DNA from: Halomonas alimentaria
GTDB taxonomy: Bacteria > Pseudomonadota > Gammaproteobacteria > Pseudomonadales > Halomonadaceae
Direction of reading: 5' to 3'
DNA: 64,000 nucleotides
Assembly (NCBI RefSeq): GCF_009902005.1
Contig: NZ_WUTT01000001.1
Location: forward strand, 2,986,805-3,050,804
Shown: positions 62,443-64,000 of the stretch, piece by piece
How the letters are laid out: each line of letters starts with the position of its first letter
Position numbering within the stretch: the stretch's first letter is position 1
The notes under the pieces: model-generated
The model's database searches: none
Seen by the model: only the letters and a program-made list of their open reading frames with translations
What the model was told of the DNA's origin: nothing
Program-made: the position numbers and the translations under genes

Positions 62443-62906
62443 AAGTGCGCCTGCTGGCGGTGGGCACGCGCATGCCCGCCTGGGTCACCGAAGGCGTCGA
62501 GGAGTACCGCAAGCGCCTGCCCCGTGACTTCGCCCTGCAGGTGGAGGAGATCGCCCCGGGACAGCGTGGCAAGAATGCCGACCTGTCGCGGGCCATGGCC
62601 AGCGAGGCCGAGCGGATACGCGCCAGGCTGCGCGGCGATGAGCACGTGGTCGCCCTGGAAGTGGGTGGCAAGGCCTGGAGCACCGAGCGGCTCGCCGAGC
62701 AGGCCGAGGGCTGGCGGCTGGCCGGCCGTGATGTGGTGCTGCTGGTCGGCGGCCCCGACGGCCTGGCGCCGGAGCTCTCCGCCGCCGCCGACCAGCGCTG
62801 GTCGCTGTCGCCACTGACGCTGCCCCACCCGCTGGTGCGAATACTGCTTGCCGAACAGCTCTATCGCGCCTGGACGCTGATGGTCGGCCACCCCTACCAC
62901 CGCTGA
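62439..62906 (+). CDS. rlmH: 23S rRNA (pseudouridine1915-N3)-methyltransferase
   Basis: A 155-residue SPOUT methyltransferase. It starts [16 protein letters not shown] and has the SAM-knot segment [16 protein letters not shown] and the C-terminal [20 protein letters not shown] ... HPYHR. Its length is typical. Confidence 0.97.
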   Translation: MKVRLLAVGTRMPAWVTEGVEEYRKRLPRDFALQVEEIAPGQRGKNADLSRAMASEAERIRARLRGDEHVVALEVGGKAWSTERLAEQAEGWRLAGRDVVLLVGGPDGLAPELSAAADQRWSLSPLTLPHPLVRILLAEQLYRAWTLMVGHPYHR

Positions 62907-62923
62907 GTCGACGCCTCGCCGCT

Positions 62924-62953
62924 CTCTCGCCGCGCTCTCGCCGCGATCTCGCC
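62924..62953 (+). repeat. short tandem repeat before mrdA
   Basis: About 2.7 copies of an 11-bp unit CTCTCGCCGCG lie between rlmH and mrdA, 15 bp before the mrdA ATG. Confidence 0.7.
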
Positions 62954-62968
62954 AACCCCGGGAACCCG

Positions 62969-64000
62969 ATGCGCAAGTCACGTCATAACCTCAAGAGCCC
63001 CGAGCAGGAGCTGCGCATCTTCCGGGTGCGTGCGCTGCTTGCGCTGGTGGTGGTGTTCAGCCTCACCGGCCTGCTGATGGGGCGGCTGGCCTACCTTCAG
63101 GTGGTTCAGCACGAGGTCTACACCACTCGCTCGGAGAAGAACCGGGTGCGTGTCGAGCCGCTGCCACCTACCCGCGGCCTGATCTACGATCGCAACGGTG
63201 AGTTGCTGGCCGAGAATCGACCGACCTATAACCTCACCCTGGTGCGTGAGCGGGTCGAGGACCTCGACGCCACCCTGACGCGACTGGTGGAGATCCTCGA
63301 GCTCTCTCCTGAAGAGGCAGAGGCCTTCCGGGTGCGCTCGCGCCAGCGCCAGCGCCCCTTCCAGCCGGCGCTGCTGATGAGCGATCTCGACGAGGGGCAG
63401 ATAGCGCGGCTGGCGGTCAATCGTCACTTGCTGCCAGGCGTCGAGGTGGAGGCCCAGCTGCTACGCTATTACCCCGATGCCGAGGTGATGGCTCACGCCC
63501 TGGGTTACGTGGGGCGCATCAATGCCGAGGAACTCGAACGCCTGGATGCCGGCCGCTATGCCGGGACCCACTTCATCGGCAAGACCGGCGTCGAGCGCTT
63601 CTACGAGGACGCACTGCATGGCGAGGCCGGACTGCGTAAGGTAGAGACGAATGCGCGTGGGCGGGTGCTGCGTGAGCTGGGCCGCACCGATCCATTGCCC
63701 GGCAAGGACCTGACCCTGACCCTGGACAAGGAGCTCCAGCACCTGGCCTTCGAGCTGCTCGACGGCCGGCGCGGCGCCATCGTCGCCATCGAACCCGCCA
63801 CCGGCGGTATCCTGGCGATGGTCTCGGCCCCTGGCTACGACACCAACCAGTTCGTCACCGGTATCGATGTGGCCTCCTATCGCGGACTCCAGGAGGATCT
63901 CGATCTGCCGCTCTACAACCGGGCGATTCGTGGCCACTATCCTCCCGGCTCGACCATCAAGCCCTTCCTGGCGCTTGCCGGGCTGGCCGAGGGCGTGATC
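62969..64000 (+). CDS. mrdA: penicillin-binding protein 2 (partial, 3' end beyond window)
   Basis: The first 344 residues of PBP2, the transpeptidase of the elongasome. A short cytoplasmic segment leads to one membrane helix (about 21-42). The pedestal domain follows (PPTRGLIYDRNGELLAENRP, HFIGKTGVERFYEDALHG). The transpeptidase active-site serine is Ser328 in PPGSTIKPFLAL, close to the window end. It is a class-B PBP normally followed by rodA. Confidence 0.96.
   Translation, partial: MRKSRHNLKSPEQELRIFRVRALLALVVVFSLTGLLMGRLAYLQVVQHEVYTTRSEKNRVRVEPLPPTRGLIYDRNGELLAENRPTYNLTLVRERVEDLDATLTRLVEILELSPEEAEAFRVRSRQRQRPFQPALLMSDLDEGQIARLAVNRHLLPGVEVEAQLLRYYPDAEVMAHALGYVGRINAEELERLDAGRYAGTHFIGKTGVERFYEDALHGEAGLRKVETNARGRVLRELGRTDPLPGKDLTLTLDKELQHLAFELLDGRRGAIVAIEPATGGILAMVSAPGYDTNQFVTGIDVASYRGLQEDLDLPLYNRAIRGHYPPGSTIKPFLALAGLAEGVI

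Overview
The window is about 64 kb of a GC-rich gammaproteobacterial chromosome. Gene content and order (proA-nadD-rsfS-rlmH-mrdA, accB-accC-prmA-dusB-fis-purH, bioB-bioF-bioH-bioC-bioD) and protein character point to a halophilic member of the Halomonadaceae (Halomonas-like). That placement is an inference from gene neighbourhoods; no marker gene was compared. Gene density is very high, many neighbours overlap by ATGA or GTGA, and there is no rRNA, CRISPR array, transposase or prophage.

Region 1 (1-11.2 kb) is a copper island. On the minus strand lie a cupredoxin, a response regulator and sensor kinase, the multicopper oxidase CopA and outer-membrane CopB. These are followed by a second minus-strand unit (Lgt paralogue, DUF2933-type peptide, HMA-like protein), then an APC-type permease translationally coupled to a Cu+/Ag+ P-type ATPase cut by the window edge. 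A plus-strand unit of three small copper-type proteins diverges from the cupredoxin. Three minus-strand promoters each carry a direct repeat TTCAG-N6-TTCAG with a -10-like hexamer 10 nt further on, a likely operator of the local two-component system. Two other promoters carry a TTGACC-N20-TAG(G/C)AT layout and share the 12-mer CCCTTGTGTAAC, typical of MerR/CueR control.

Region 2 (11.2-13.1 kb) is a divergent pair: a secreted metallo-beta-lactamase-fold protein and a GlxA-type AraC regulator with a 37-bp dyad between them.

Region 3 (13.4-27.3 kb) is a cobalamin cluster: cobT, cbiZ, cbiB, a threonine-phosphate decarboxylase, two partial CobU paralogues with complementary missing motifs, cobS and cobC. 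A cobalamin riboswitch follows, then btuB, btuF, btuC, btuD, the adenosyltransferase, bluB and cobQ. It codes for corrinoid uptake, remodelling, lower-ligand synthesis and nucleotide-loop assembly, but no corrin-ring genes are present.

Region 4 (28.3-34.4 kb) is a complete biotin pathway, bioB-F-H-C-D with bioA separated by tRNA-Leu(UAG). The bioB/comF gap carries two BirA-like inverted repeats.

Region 5 (34.4-64 kb) is mostly housekeeping: comF, srkA, folE/folX, a GabD-type dehydrogenase, purH, fis, dusB, prmA, acetyl-CoA carboxylase subunits, dsbD, a DUF2333 protein with an acidic repeat tail, pyrophosphatase, a degenerate phosphatase/kinase fusion, PPi-type phosphofructokinase, mpl, ubiX, a LysE exporter, a DedA-PAP2 fusion and two overlapping membrane proteins with degenerate or unrecognisable GGDEF regions. 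It ends with proA-nadD-rsfS-rlmH and the start of mrdA (PBP2). Heptamer arrays, other short tandem repeats and strong hairpin terminators occupy the gaps.
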